Shown here: piece by piece, positions 51,854 through 60,105 of the stretch | Position numbering within the stretch: the first letter of the stretch is position 1 | Layout: each line of letters opens with the position of its first letter | Assembly (NCBI RefSeq): GCF_001613445.1 | Contig: NZ_BDCJ01000025.1 | Coordinates: 1 to 64,000, forward strand | Origin: Nocardia grenadensis NBRC 108939 | GTDB lineage: Bacteria; Actinomycetota; Actinomycetes; Mycobacteriales; Mycobacteriaceae | DNA: 64,000 bases | Direction of reading: 5' to 3' | Notes under the pieces: generated by a model | Told to the model about the DNA's origin: nothing | Seen by the model: the letters and a program-made list of their open reading frames with translations, nothing else | Databases searched by the model: none | Position numbers and translations under genes: made by a program

Positions 51854-53230
51854 CTATCCGCCGCCCGGAGGCAGGCTGCGCGCCGCGGTCGAGTCGCAGA
51901 ATTCTTCGATCCGCTCATCGAGCGCCCGCGCCTCGGCGACCCCACGGAAAGCCGGAGCGCAGATCCGCCGCCGCAGGCCCGTCAGGCGTTCCTCCAACTG
52001 GGCGATCCGCTTGTCCTCGTCGAGGGCCAGGACCGGCAGCAGGGCCGCCGTGGCGCCGTCGAGGCTGCCGTTGATCAGATGGGCGGCGGCCGAATCGACG
52101 CGGGCCAGGGATTCGGCACCGTAGGAACGCTGCCGCGCCGGGCCGGTCCGGTAGAGCTCGATCGTGCGTTCGGTGGCCGCCAGCGCGGGTTCGGCCAGGC
52201 CGAGATGGATATAGGTCGCGCCTGCGTAATAGCCGGCTTTGGCGTCGGAGAAACCGAACACCCCGCCCACTTCGTCGTGCAGGCTGTCGGCCCCGGGCCC
52301 GGCACTCGCGTCGGCGGCGGCACGGATGCACCGCTCGGTATCGGCGGTACTTCCGATCTTCGACCAGATCCGCGCCTCGATATTGTGCAGGCGCACCGCG
52401 GCGGTGGCCGAATCCGCGAACTCCTGGCCGTGCTGTGCCAGCTGTAGCGCCCGGTGCGGCCGTTCGGACCAGTATTCGATCAGCGCGTGCATCCCCCGCG
52501 ACCAAGCCCGTAACCCGTTGTGGCCGCACAGCTCCGCGTACGCCCAGGCGGCCCGGATCTGTTCCCCGGCGGCATCGAGATAGCCGAGATCGGTACTCGC
52601 GTTGGCGAGCAACCCCGACAGCGAGCCCGCCAACAGGTATAGGTGGCCGGTATCCGAGGGCCGCTGATGGCCCTCCAGCAGCCGGTACACCCGGCGTCGC
52701 ACCCGCAACATCTCGACCATCATCGGCATCGGCGGGGTGTGCACGTAGTCGTTCGCGATCCGCGTCACATCGGCGTCGAGCTGGTCCAGCGTGCTCGGAC
52801 CGATATTCGTACTCTCGGCCCGGCCCGCGTGTTCGCTCGCCTCGTGCGCTGCCGCCATGATCAGATCCCTCTCCGAAATCGCCGCCAGTCCTTCCCCGCG
52901 GGCCGCACCGGTATCGATGAGGGCCAGGAGTTCGGCGTCATTGGAATATCCGCCGGACGCGGCGTACCGGCCGGCGTCCGGGAGCGAACCGGGAACGGGT
53001 TCGGGGACGGTCAACGCCGCGAACCGGGTCCGTTCGACGTCGTCGGAACGGGCGAGACAGGTATCGAGGGCAGCCTGGTTCACCGGACGCGGATGCACCC
53101 GGTCGCCCCCGGCCTCCCATTTGGACACCAGTCGTTCGTGCACACCCAGATGTGCCGCGAACTCCCGGATACTCATCCGCTTGGCCTCGCGAAGCGCCCG
53201 GGCCTCCCTTCCAGACCACTGGCCGACCAC
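51854..53230 (-). CDS. XRE-family regulator with long helical-repeat C-terminus
   Basis: A 458-residue protein. The N-terminal helix-turn-helix of XRE type is REAKRMSIREFAAHLGVHER with LVSKWEAGGDRVHPRPVNQA. The rest, about 380 residues, is alpha-helical and TPR-like, with patterns such as AAGEQIRAAWAYAELCGHNG and LGLAEPALAATERTIELYRT. This class is common in Nocardia and Streptomyces as sensory regulators. GTG 53230 is preferred, with AAGGG about 8 nt upstream; the frame to 53428 lacks homology. It is divergent from the gene at 53467, its likely target. Confidence 0.8.
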   Translation of the reverse strand: MVGQWSGREARALREAKRMSIREFAAHLGVHERLVSKWEAGGDRVHPRPVNQAALDTCLARSDDVERTRFAALTVPEPVPGSLPDAGRYAASGGYSNDAELLALIDTGAARGEGLAAISERDLIMAAAHEASEHAGRAESTNIGPSTLDQLDADVTRIANDYVHTPPMPMMVEMLRVRRRVYRLLEGHQRPSDTGHLYLLAGSLSGLLANASTDLGYLDAAGEQIRAAWAYAELCGHNGLRAWSRGMHALIEYWSERPHRALQLAQHGQEFADSATAAVRLHNIEARIWSKIGSTADTERCIRAAADASAGPGADSLHDEVGGVFGFSDAKAGYYAGATYIHLGLAEPALAATERTIELYRTGPARQRSYGAESLARVDSAAAHLINGSLDGATAALLPVLALDEDKRIAQLEERLTGLRRRICAPAFRGVAEARALDERIEEFCDSTAARSLPPGGG

Positions 53231-53466
53231 GTTGTCACCCTTTCCGAACGATTGCCTTCTCCAGGGTACGAGCCGAATGTGACTGCAACCACAAGGAATT
53301 TCGCCATTACCGGCAATGGCAGCGCAAGGGCAGTGGAACGGGAGCGTGTAGGCGGTTCCGACGCGCCGGTGCGGGCGCGATCCTGGAAGGACAGGTCGGC
53401 GAGACCGGCTCAGGCCGTGGCTCGGCACGCCAGGGAGGCTCGGCAGCAGGAGGCAAGGGGTTCACC

Positions 53467-53913
53467 GTGAACGTGGAAAAGCTCAGAACAGTCGACGACT
53501 GGGCCGCTTACTATCGCCACGAATTCGGGTTACCGGCCACCGAACGCGGCGGTTTCGTGATGTTGCCGATCACCAGCCGGGCCTGCGTCGTCCACCTACC
53601 GACCGAACGCGCGAAAGCCGTACGCGACCTGCTGGATTCGCGGGAGATCCGAGTTCCGATGCTCGCCCGCCAGATTCGCTGGACCTTCCTGGCCTACCCG
53701 GATCGCCGGACGGATCCGGAAGTGGTCGAGATGTTGCAGCGCATCGATATCGATATCCCGGGGGTGGGTAGCGCCGTCATGCTGCCCACCGGGCTGGGCC
53801 GGTGGAACCGCGAGGGGTGCAACTGGGTCGTGGCGCCGGAACGCGACGGCCTGCTGCCCCCGCTGTCCACGGTGATCAACGCCGCGTTGCTGGCCGGTGG
53901 CGCCGCGGAATGA
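53467..53913 (+). CDS. Hypothetical protein, possibly primase/polymerase-N-terminal-like
   Basis: A 148-residue soluble protein starting at GTG 53467 with AAGGGG about 6 nt upstream. The layout VDDWAAYYRHEFGLPATE, then IRWTFLAYPDRRTDPEVVEM and GVGSAVMLPTGLGRWNREGC resembles the N-terminal 'bifunctional DNA primase/polymerase-like' proteins of Streptomyces, but no catalytic Asp-x-Asp is evident. I would not call it an enzyme. It is divergent from the XRE regulator gene, and a strong terminator follows. This pairing of a sensory XRE protein and a small protein recurs in actinobacteria, so they may form a regulatory pair. Confidence 0.55.
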   Translation: MNVEKLRTVDDWAAYYRHEFGLPATERGGFVMLPITSRACVVHLPTERAKAVRDLLDSREIRVPMLARQIRWTFLAYPDRRTDPEVVEMLQRIDIDIPGVGSAVMLPTGLGRWNREGCNWVVAPERDGLLPPLSTVINAALLAGGAAE

Positions 53914-53922
53914 CCGGGGATG

Positions 53923-53960
53923 GGGCTACGTCCGGCGGCCAGGTCCGCCGGACGTAGCCC
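53923..53960. terminator. Bidirectional terminator, 16-bp perfect stem
   Basis: Arms 53923-53938 (GGGCTACGTCCGGCGG) and 53945-53960 are perfectly complementary around CCAGGT. It lies between convergent genes ending at 53913 and 54022. Confidence 0.8.
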
Positions 53961-54021
53961 GCCCGGACGCCATGCTGTGTCCGTTCGATACGCCACCCGG
54001 GGTGATCCGCAGCGCCGCTTC

Positions 54022-54531
54022 CTACCAGGCGGACAGGATCCGTGACGCTTCGGTCAGCAATAACGGCACGAAACGCCGATGCCCCGGGGAGACGGCGGCC
54101 CAGACCCGCTCCCCCATCCGGCATTCGTAGTGGACGAAGGTGGCCACCGCAGCGGTGCCGTCGGTGAGCTCGACCACCAGACGGCCGTTGATCAGCCACG
54201 ACCGGGCTCCCAGTGTGATCCAGGTGGCACCGCGTTCGACGATCGGCCAGCCGGCCACCTGTCCGGCCGCCGACCGGCGCCGCAGCCGCAGACCCAGTAC
54301 GACCCGCCAGACGAACTGGCCGCGCGCACCGGCCACTTCGCCGAGCACCGTGCGCGCCCATTCCTCCGGTGCCGCGACCGTGCCGGGCAATGTGTCGATC
54401 GTGAACTGGTCGGCGTAGTCGTAGTCCGCCATACCGCTGTGCGCCCGGATCGATGCGCCGATCTGGTGCTGCCGGCGGGCGACCGGCCCGGTGGCCGGGT
54501 GAAGCTCGGAATTCTCGGTCATCTTCGACAC
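54022..54531 (-). CDS. Hypothetical protein, DUF2867-like, divergent from a TetR gene
   Basis: A 169-residue soluble protein. Recognisable elements include DYDYADQFTIDTLPGTVAAP, WRVVLGLRLRRRS, TWITLGARSWLINGRLVVEL and VSPGHRRFVPLLLTEASRIL. The pattern resembles the DUF2867/SRPBCC-type actinobacterial proteins, which form a cavity for hydrophobic ligands; I am not certain of the family. GTG 54531 has AGGA about 5 nt upstream; ATG 54522 is an alternative. Two TATACGC operators lie in the shared promoter with the TetR gene, so it is likely repressed by it. Confidence 0.65.
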   Translation of the reverse strand: MSKMTENSELHPATGPVARRQHQIGASIRAHSGMADYDYADQFTIDTLPGTVAAPEEWARTVLGEVAGARGQFVWRVVLGLRLRRRSAAGQVAGWPIVERGATWITLGARSWLINGRLVVELTDGTAAVATFVHYECRMGERVWAAVSPGHRRFVPLLLTEASRILSAW

Positions 54532-54542
54532 CCACTTCCTGT

Positions 54543-54591
54543 TATACGCTGGCGTATATTAGACGGTAGCGCGAATATACGGTGGCGTATA
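54543..54591. promoter_or_regulatory. Paired TetR operators in a divergent promoter
   Basis: Two 16-bp palindromes, TATACGCTGGCGTATA (54543-54558, perfect 7-bp arms around TG) and TATACGGTGGCGTATA (54576-54591, one changed position), are spaced 33 bp centre to centre, three helical turns. They fill the 85-nt gap between the divergent genes at 54531 and 54617. Both promoters would be covered. Confidence 0.85.
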
Positions 54592-54616
54592 GATCTTGGA
54601 TGGTGAAGGGAGACAT

Positions 54617-55186
54617 ATGGGCGCGGTACGGACGACCAGTACCGGCTGGATCGACGAAGGGCTTCGCGCTCTGGCGCGCGGCGGCCCCGACGCCGTCCGC
54701 GTCGAAGCGCTCGCGAAATCACTCGGCGTGACCAAGGGCGGCTTCTACGGCTACTTCGCCGACCGCAACGCACTACTCGAGGCGATGCTGGACACCTGGG
54801 AGCGACGCAGCATCGACGACGTCCTGGAAAGTGTCACGCGCGAAGGCGGCGATGCCCGGGCCAAGATCCAGCGGGCCGGGGCACTGACCCTCTCCCCCGA
54901 ACTGCTGCCCATCGACCTCGCCGTGCGCGACTGGGCCCGGCGCGACGACGAGGTCGCGACCCGCCTGCGCCGGGTGGACAACCAGCGCATGGCGCTACTG
55001 CGCGAAATGATCGGCACCTACTTCACCGATCCCGTGGAAGTCGAGGCCCGCAGCCTGCTCGCCTTCTGCGCGCGGATCGGTATGCACTTCCTGGCCGCCG
55101 ACCCGCTCGATGGCACCGACCGCGCGGCAGTGCTGGCCCGGGCCGCCGATCTGGTGCTCGGTCCGCGTGCCACGGACGACCCGTAG
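54617..55186 (+). CDS. TetR-family repressor
   Basis: A 189-residue TetR regulator. The DNA-binding domain (about 8-55) has WIDEGLRALARGGPDAVRVE, ALAKSLGVTKGGFYGYFADR and NALLEAMLDTWERRSIDDV. The C-terminal ligand and dimer domain is about 125 residues (LSPELLPIDLAVRDWARRDD, EVEARSLLAFCARIGMHFLA). ATG 54617 has GGGAG about 5 nt upstream. The paired TATACGC palindromes immediately upstream are its probable operator, so it represses itself and the divergent gene. The ligand is unknown. Confidence 0.9.
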   Translation: MGAVRTTSTGWIDEGLRALARGGPDAVRVEALAKSLGVTKGGFYGYFADRNALLEAMLDTWERRSIDDVLESVTREGGDARAKIQRAGALTLSPELLPIDLAVRDWARRDDEVATRLRRVDNQRMALLREMIGTYFTDPVEVEARSLLAFCARIGMHFLAADPLDGTDRAAVLARAADLVLGPRATDDP

Positions 55187-55196
55187 CGGCCTCCGC

Positions 55197-55490
55197 TCAG
55201 CGATCAGCCACCCAGCGCGCACCCACCGGCCACGACCCCGCGGCGACAATGTGCCGCACGACCTCGACCACATCGGCGATCGGCACCGTATCCGAGCCCG
55301 GGTACTCGTCGTACCGAACGTTGGCGAGCAGGAACCCCTCGCTACGGCCCGCGACTCGCGGACCCACCGCGTGCTCGCCGGGATCGCCGGCGCCGTCCGG
55401 CAGCACCACCATCGCGCGCTCGGCATTCGTGACGAAGGCCGGCGACCAGGCCGGGTTGCACGAGCCGGTCGGCCACACCGAGTTCACCAC
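55197..55490 (-). CDS. Small hypothetical protein downstream of dcd
   Basis: A 97-residue frame starting at GTG 55490, 10 nt after the dcd stop codon. The sequence has coding character with well-spaced hydrophobic and charged residues (FVTNAERAMVVLPDGAGDPG, GFLLANVRYDEYPGSDTVPI, ADVVEVVRHIVAAGSWPVGA). It has no signal peptide and no family I recognise. It could be a genuine small protein co-transcribed with dcd or a fragment of a larger one. It is convergent with the TetR gene, whose stop lies 10 nt away. Confidence 0.5.
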   Translation of the reverse strand: MVNSVWPTGSCNPAWSPAFVTNAERAMVVLPDGAGDPGEHAVGPRVAGRSEGFLLANVRYDEYPGSDTVPIADVVEVVRHIVAAGSWPVGARWVADR

Positions 55491-55500
55491 CGGAGCGCGG

Positions 55501-56076
55501 TCACCGGCTCGGCGCCGGGAAATTCAGGTACGCCCGCGACGGGGTCGGCCCGCGCTGCCCCTGGTACTTCGATCCGGCGCCCGCGCTGCCGTACGGATTC
55601 TCGGCCGGACTGGTCAACCGGAACAGGCACAGCTGCCCTATCTTCATACCCGGCCACAAGGTGATCGGCAGATTCGCCACATTCGACAGTTCCAGGGTGA
55701 TGTGCCCGCTGAAGCCGGGGTCGATGAACCCGGCGGTCGAATGCGTGAGCAGCCCCAGCCGCCCCAGACTCGACTTACCCTCCAACCGCCCGGCCAGATC
55801 GTCGGGCAGGGTGCACACCTCCAGGGTGGACCCGAGCACGAACTCACCCGGATGCAACACGAACGGCTCGCCCTCGGCGGGCTCCACCAGGCTCGTCAGC
55901 TCGTCCTGGCGCTGGGCCGGGTCGATATGGGTGTAGCGAGTGTTGTTGAAGACCCGGAACATCCGGTCCAGCCGCACATCAATACTCGACGGCTGGACCA
56001 GGGTGTCCTCGAACGGTTCGAGCCCAAGCCGTCCGGCGGCGAACTCCGCCCGGATGTCACGATCGGAAAGCAGCAC
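55501..56076 (-). CDS. dcd: dCTP deaminase, dUMP-forming
   Basis: A 191-residue enzyme. The N-terminus VLLSDRDIRAEFAAGRLGL and the core PSSIDVRLDRMFRVFNNTRY, EFVLGSTLEVCTLPDDLAGR, EGKSSLGRLGLLTHSTAGFI and DPGFSGHITLELSNVANLPI agree almost residue by residue with the M. tuberculosis Dcd, a bifunctional enzyme that converts dCTP to dUMP in one step. This supplies dUMP for thymidylate and lowers dUTP. GTG 56076 gives the correct length. It is divergent from the VOC gene. Confidence 0.96.
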   Translation of the reverse strand: MLLSDRDIRAEFAAGRLGLEPFEDTLVQPSSIDVRLDRMFRVFNNTRYTHIDPAQRQDELTSLVEPAEGEPFVLHPGEFVLGSTLEVCTLPDDLAGRLEGKSSLGRLGLLTHSTAGFIDPGFSGHITLELSNVANLPITLWPGMKIGQLCLFRLTSPAENPYGSAGAGSKYQGQRGPTPSRAYLNFPAPSR

Positions 56077-56218
56077 GCCACGAGCGTAGCGACCGCCCCG
56101 CGAGGCGAGGCCCCCGGTCCGCGCGGTCCCGTTTCCTGTCAGCACCCTCGGGCATACTCCACCCGATGGGCGAGACCCATCCGCACGCACAGACAGCCGC
56201 CGATCAGGAGGTACTCCC

Positions 56219-56593
56219 ATGGCCGAGACGAGCCCCCACACCCATCACGGCATCGACTACATCGAACTCGCCGTCACCGACCTCGACGCCGCCAAAACCT
56301 TCTACCGATCGGCCTTCGGCTGGGAGTTCAACGACTACGGTCCCGCCTACGCCGGTATCCGCCGCTTCGACGGCTCCGAAGGGGAAGCGGGCGGGCTGGC
56401 CTCCACCGACGAGGCCCCCACCGGCGGCGGCCCCCTGGTCCTGCTGTACTCCGACGACCTCGACACCACCCTCCGGAATGTCGGAGCGTCCGGCGGCACG
56501 GTCACCGAAGGCCCCTTCGACTTCCCCGGCGGCCGCCGCTTCCACTTCACCGACCCCAGCGGCAACCAACTCGGCGTCTGGTCCGAACGTTGA
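56219..56593 (+). CDS. VOC (glyoxalase/bleomycin-resistance) superfamily protein
   Basis: A 124-residue single-domain VOC protein. It shows the paired beta-alpha-beta-beta-beta modules: HGIDYIELAVTDLDAAKTFY, SAFGWEFNDYGPAYAGIRRF, then PLVLLYSDDLDTTLRNV and RRFHFTDPSGNQLGVWSE. Metal ligands typical of this fold (His in the first strand, Glu in the last) are not obviously complete. The molecule handled is unknown. ATG 56219 has GGAGG about 7 nt upstream. Confidence 0.85.
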   Translation: MAETSPHTHHGIDYIELAVTDLDAAKTFYRSAFGWEFNDYGPAYAGIRRFDGSEGEAGGLASTDEAPTGGGPLVLLYSDDLDTTLRNVGASGGTVTEGPFDFPGGRRFHFTDPSGNQLGVWSER

Positions 56594-56682
56594 CCCGGGC
56601 GTGGACGGCCGGAGCGTGAACCGAAAGATTTAGAGCTCCGGCCTGCCCTCTGCTAAGCTGCCCTTCGCGCCTATGGGCGCAT

Positions 56683-56756
56683 GCCGGTGTAGTTCAATGG
56701 CAGAATCTCTGCTTCCCAAGCAGATGGCGCGGGTTCGATTCCCGTCACCGGCTCCA
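56683..56756 (+). tRNA. tRNA-Gly (CCC)
   Basis: A complete cloverleaf. The acceptor stem GCCGGTG pairs with CACCGGC. The anticodon stem TCTGC/GCAGA encloses the loop TTCCCAA with anticodon CCC, which reads GGG. The T arm is GCGGG-TTCGATT-CCCGT, and CCA is encoded at 56754-56756. The mature body without CCA ends at 56753. Upstream is a 90-nt gap from the VOC gene. Confidence 0.95.
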
Positions 56757-57123
56757 TCCTCATTGCGGTTGATCATCGCGCGTACGGACTTTCCTTTGCG
56801 CTGCCGGTCCCGAATCTTCGCGTGCCACTTTGCGAAGACATCGGCCGAGTGGACGCGGCAATCGCTGCTACCCGCCCGGCGCGCCGCCGAAAGTCGTGCC
56901 TACCAGATCTATTGCGAGTTCGGCGCTCGGTTACGCCCCGGGGATATCGCACCGTAGAGCACTCGACGGGCCGGGAGCGGGTGGGCGTGGTGTCGCCGGC
57001 ACGACCGGCTTGGCGCGCGGACTGCCCGAGCCGAGTTCGCGCGGCACTGCGGAGCACCGGCGGGGCCCGGCTCCGGAAGCCGCCGCATGAGCTCGCCGAC
57101 GGCCGCGGTCGCGGCCACCTATG
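56757..57123. other. Intergenic region after the tRNA without recognisable gene
   Basis: 367 nt between tRNA-Gly and the end of the MarR-type gene. Frames here are Arg/Pro-rich and lack ribosome binding sites. I looked for a duplicated tRNA 3' end (an att-like scar) and saw none in this stretch. Confidence 0.5.
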
Positions 57124-57606
57124 TCAGCCGGGCTCCCGTTCGTCGGCCTGAAGCCGCCGCCACTTGGCCATCGACTGTTCGATCTCCGCGCGCAGGAATT
57201 CGAAGAACCGGCGGGTCTCGGCCAGTCGCTGCCCGGCGGGGGAAGCGGGATCCAGAAGCTCGGCGCCCTCGGCGGCGCCGACCTGCACCCGAGCCAGGAC
57301 CGGGTCGGATCGGCTGATGTAGTGGCTCCAGGTGTGCTCCCGGATCCGGCAGAAGTCACGCCGGCTACCGGGTTCGCGGCCGCGTTCGACGAGCCGCACC
57401 TGGACCAGGTATTTGACCGCCCCCGAGATGGCCGGCGCGCCGACGCCCAGCCGCTCGGCGAGTTCGGCGGCCGACAGCTTGCCGGAGTCGGTGACCAGCA
57501 GTGCGGCGAATACGCGCGCGGCCATCCGCGGCATACCGGATTCGACCATGATCTGCGCGAACCGTTCCTGGAAGCCGGCGATAGCGATCTCGTCCGCTCG
57601 CGTCAC
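57124..57606 (-). CDS. MarR/GbsR-type transcriptional regulator
   Basis: A 160-residue winged-helix protein. An N-terminal helix (DEIAIAGFQERFAQIMVESG) precedes RMAARVFAALLVTDSGKLSA, the HTH AAELAERLGVGAPAISGAVK and the wing YLVQVRLVERGREPGSRRDF. The GbsR subgroup senses small ligands such as choline or betaine in Bacillus; the ligand here is unknown. GTG 57606 has GGAG about 9 nt upstream. It is divergent from the methyltransferase gene, and a 25-bp palindrome lies between them. Confidence 0.85.
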   Translation of the reverse strand: MTRADEIAIAGFQERFAQIMVESGMPRMAARVFAALLVTDSGKLSAAELAERLGVGAPAISGAVKYLVQVRLVERGREPGSRRDFCRIREHTWSHYISRSDPVLARVQVGAAEGAELLDPASPAGQRLAETRRFFEFLRAEIEQSMAKWRRLQADEREPG

Positions 57607-57649
57607 TGAAGCAGTCTCCTCGTCGTGGCTTTCGCAGCCCTCTTGTCCG

Positions 57650-57674
57650 ATGTTTCACGAAATTCGTGAAACAT
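57650..57674. promoter_or_regulatory. 25-bp palindromic operator between MarR and methyltransferase genes
   Basis: ATGTTTCACGAA at 57650-57661 and TTCGTGAAACAT at 57663-57674 are perfect 12-bp arms around a single A. It lies 44 nt from the regulator start and 18 nt from the methyltransferase start. Bound regulator would block both promoters. Confidence 0.85.
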
Positions 57675-57691
57675 GAGTACTGTAGACGAGC

Positions 57692-58507
57692 GTGGAAGAC
57701 AGCGGACTCGTCGGAGTGCAGCAGACCGCCCGCCCCGTGCTCGCGGCCAAAGCGCTGGACAACCGGCTGCCGGACCCGATTCTCGGTGACGAGTACGCCG
57801 AGCGGGTGATGCGCCGCCTCGACCCCGCCTACGACAGCGGCAGATTCGGCACCAGCCAACTGGGCCTCGTGGCCGTGGTGCGCGCCAAGATCCACGACGA
57901 CTGGGCCAGAGGCTTTCTCGCCGATCACCCCGCCGCGGTAGTGCTCCACCTGGGCTGCGGCCTCGACGCCCGGGTGTACCGGATCGCCCCGCCCGCCACC
58001 GTCGACTGGTACGACCTGGATTACCCGGCCATGATCGAAGTGCGGAAACAGTTCTTGCCGCCGCGCGACCACTACACCCTGATCGAATCCGACGTCACCG
58101 ACTCGACCTGGCTGGACCGCATCCCCCGCGGCCGACCGGTGCTGGTGATAGCGGAGGGACTGGTGCCCTACCTGACCGAAACCGACGCCCGGCGCCTGCT
58201 GACCGGCGTAGTCGACGCTTTCCCCACCGGGCAGATCCAAGTCGACACGGTGGCGGCTTGGGCGCGGCGCATCTCGCGGTGGGACCCCACGCTGCGCAAA
58301 TACGACACCCGGTTCCGCTGCGGCTTCGACGATCCCGCCGCCCTGGCCGAGTGGCACCCACGGCTCGAATACATCGATGAGGTGCCGATGAACGACTCAC
58401 CGGTGCTGATGGCGAAGGCGCCCGCGAACGCGCGCCGCATATTCCGCCTCCTGGCCCTGCTGCCGGGCATGAAACGGTCCACCCGCATCGTACGGTTCCG
58501 GTTCTGA
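57692..58507 (+). CDS. SAM-dependent methyltransferase of the LCMT/TcmP type
   Basis: A 271-residue class I methyltransferase. The N-terminus (GLVGVQQTARPVLAAKALDN) leads to the SAM motif VVLHLGCGLDARVYRIAPP (about 83-100), then DLDYPAMIEVRKQFLPP and the EGLVPYLTETDARRLLTGVV region. The length and motif order match the family of leucine carboxyl and tetracenomycin O-methyltransferases, common in actinobacterial secondary metabolism. The acceptor is unknown. GTG 57692 is the start; it is controlled by the MarR/GbsR operator. Confidence 0.87.
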   Translation: MEDSGLVGVQQTARPVLAAKALDNRLPDPILGDEYAERVMRRLDPAYDSGRFGTSQLGLVAVVRAKIHDDWARGFLADHPAAVVLHLGCGLDARVYRIAPPATVDWYDLDYPAMIEVRKQFLPPRDHYTLIESDVTDSTWLDRIPRGRPVLVIAEGLVPYLTETDARRLLTGVVDAFPTGQIQVDTVAAWARRISRWDPTLRKYDTRFRCGFDDPAALAEWHPRLEYIDEVPMNDSPVLMAKAPANARRIFRLLALLPGMKRSTRIVRFRF

Positions 58508-58572
58508 ACAGCGCACTCGTTCTCGGAGTCGTGCCTCATTCCGCCAAGGCTTCGACACCCGCGAGCGCCGGG

Positions 58573-59376
58573 CTAGTACAGGAACTCCGCGAGCGCCCTC
58601 GCCACGGTTTCGGGGCTCGTCGACGGCGCGAAATGGGTCTGCCCGGGAAACGTCTCGAGCCGCGCGTGCGGCATTCCGGTCGCCAGCCGCTCGACGGTCT
58701 CCGGCATCGGCTGCCAGGTATCGGCACCGCGCATCAGTAGTGTCGGGGTGGTCACGCTCGACCAGCGTTCGAGATAGGTCGTATCGGCGATCATCGACTC
58801 GAGATCGCGGCTCCAGCCGTAGGAGTCGTCGGGTTCGTTCTCGTCCGGTTCGATATCCCCGGCGGCCGCCAGCAGCGCCGCCGGAACGCGGGACACCTTC
58901 TCCGCCAGCAGCCGGACCGCCCGGCCCCGTTCGCCCTGCGCGGTGAGTTCTTCGAACCGGGTCAGCACCGGCGCCAGCTCCGCGCCCGCCGCGTACAGCG
59001 GTGGCTCCCACAGCGCCAGCGAACGGATCGGGAGTCCGGCCGCCGCGGCGTGCAGAGCGACCGTGGCGCCGTAGGACATACCCACCAGATGGGCGGGCCG
59101 ACCGATCATATCGATGATCACCCCGAGATCACTCAGCTCGTCGGCGTAGTGCTTGGGGGCGTGGCCGGGCCCGCTGGGCGCATAGCCGCGGCGGGCCGGC
59201 AGCCACAGCTCGAACCGGTCCGCCAGATACTCGGCCACCGGCTGCCACGAGTGCAGTCCCCCGCCGGACCCGTGGATCATGATCACCGGGGAGCCGGAGC
59301 CCATCCGCCGGTAATAGATGCGGGTTCCATCGAAGGAATCGAAGGACGCCGGCGGCGCGCTGGTGAACTGTGCCAT
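58573..59376 (-). CDS. Alpha/beta-hydrolase
   Basis: A 267-residue alpha/beta-hydrolase. The oxyanion motif is VIMIHGSGGGLHSWQPVAEY, the nucleophile is the Ser of LVGMSYGATVALHAAAAG, the acid is probably Asp of LLMRGADTWQPM, and the His is in FPGQTHFAPSTSPE. The substrate is not evident. The start is ATG 59376 (MAQFTSAPPASFDSFDG), with GAGAG about 8 nt upstream; a longer frame lacks homology. It is convergent with the methyltransferase gene. Confidence 0.88.
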   Translation of the reverse strand: MAQFTSAPPASFDSFDGTRIYYRRMGSGSPVIMIHGSGGGLHSWQPVAEYLADRFELWLPARRGYAPSGPGHAPKHYADELSDLGVIIDMIGRPAHLVGMSYGATVALHAAAAGLPIRSLALWEPPLYAAGAELAPVLTRFEELTAQGERGRAVRLLAEKVSRVPAALLAAAGDIEPDENEPDDSYGWSRDLESMIADTTYLERWSSVTTPTLLMRGADTWQPMPETVERLATGMPHARLETFPGQTHFAPSTSPETVARALAEFLY

Positions 59377-59597
59377 GCCGCTACTCTCGCAAAGCCGGGC
59401 GCACTCCTCCAGTGAATTGCCGCCGGTTTCGCCGACTTCTCCCCGGTTGTCCGGCATGCCGTCCGTGGCGGCCCGCACCGGCGCAGTAGCACTCCACGGC
59501 GCACCCGCGTGACTCGACGGCGTCGGCAGGTGATCGACTCCCACACCGCACGAACCCGACCGGCGCCATCCTGGGCGAAACCCCGCGGCCGTGCCGG

Positions 59598-60095
59598 TCA
59601 GCTGGCGTGCAGGAGGCGGAACCGCGAACCGTGGAATACGAGGGGCTCCCGGTCGGGGTGGATGGCCAGCCGGTTGATCCGCAGGATCACCACGGTGTGG
59701 TCACCGGCCGGGACGTGCGCTTCGGGCGACCCCTCGATCCATACCGAGGCGCCCTGGATGAACACCGCTTCGCCGGTGCCCTCGTGCAGCTCCAGATCGC
59801 GGAAACGGTCGCCGGTCCGCGAGCTGAGCGAGCGCGCGGCCTCCTGTTGATCGGTGCCGAGCAGACTCAGGCCGAGATAGCCGGCATCGACCAGCTTGGG
59901 CCAGGTCGACGAACTGTTCTGGATACAGAACGACACCAGCGGCGGATCCAGGGAGACCGGGACGAAAGTGCTCACCGCCAGGCCGACCGGTTTCCCGTCG
60001 ACCTCGGCGCAGACCGCGACGACCCCGCTCGGGAAGTTGGCGAAGGCACGCCGCAGGCCGGTGCCGTCGGCGGGGGTTTCGAAGACATCGTTCAT
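59598..60095 (-). CDS. Flavin reductase domain protein (HpaC-like)
   Basis: A 165-residue flavin reductase. It has the N-terminal LRRAFANFPSGVVAVCAEVD, the FMN-binding STFVPVSLDPPLVSFCIQNS, and SPEAHVPAGDHTVVILRINR. Such proteins make free reduced flavin with NAD(P)H for a separate monooxygenase (StyB, HpaC, DszD types). It lies directly after an SsuE-like reductase gene and a truncated StyA-like gene. ATG 60095 is the start. Confidence 0.87.
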   Translation of the reverse strand: MNDVFETPADGTGLRRAFANFPSGVVAVCAEVDGKPVGLAVSTFVPVSLDPPLVSFCIQNSSSTWPKLVDAGYLGLSLLGTDQQEAARSLSSRTGDRFRDLELHEGTGEAVFIQGASVWIEGSPEAHVPAGDHTVVILRINRLAIHPDREPLVFHGSRFRLLHAS

Positions 60096-60105
60096 GATCA
60101 GCCCT

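Noticed and set aside
56673..56957. Plus-strand frame starting before tRNA-Gly
   Set aside because: It runs through the tRNA gene, which is well supported by its cloverleaf.
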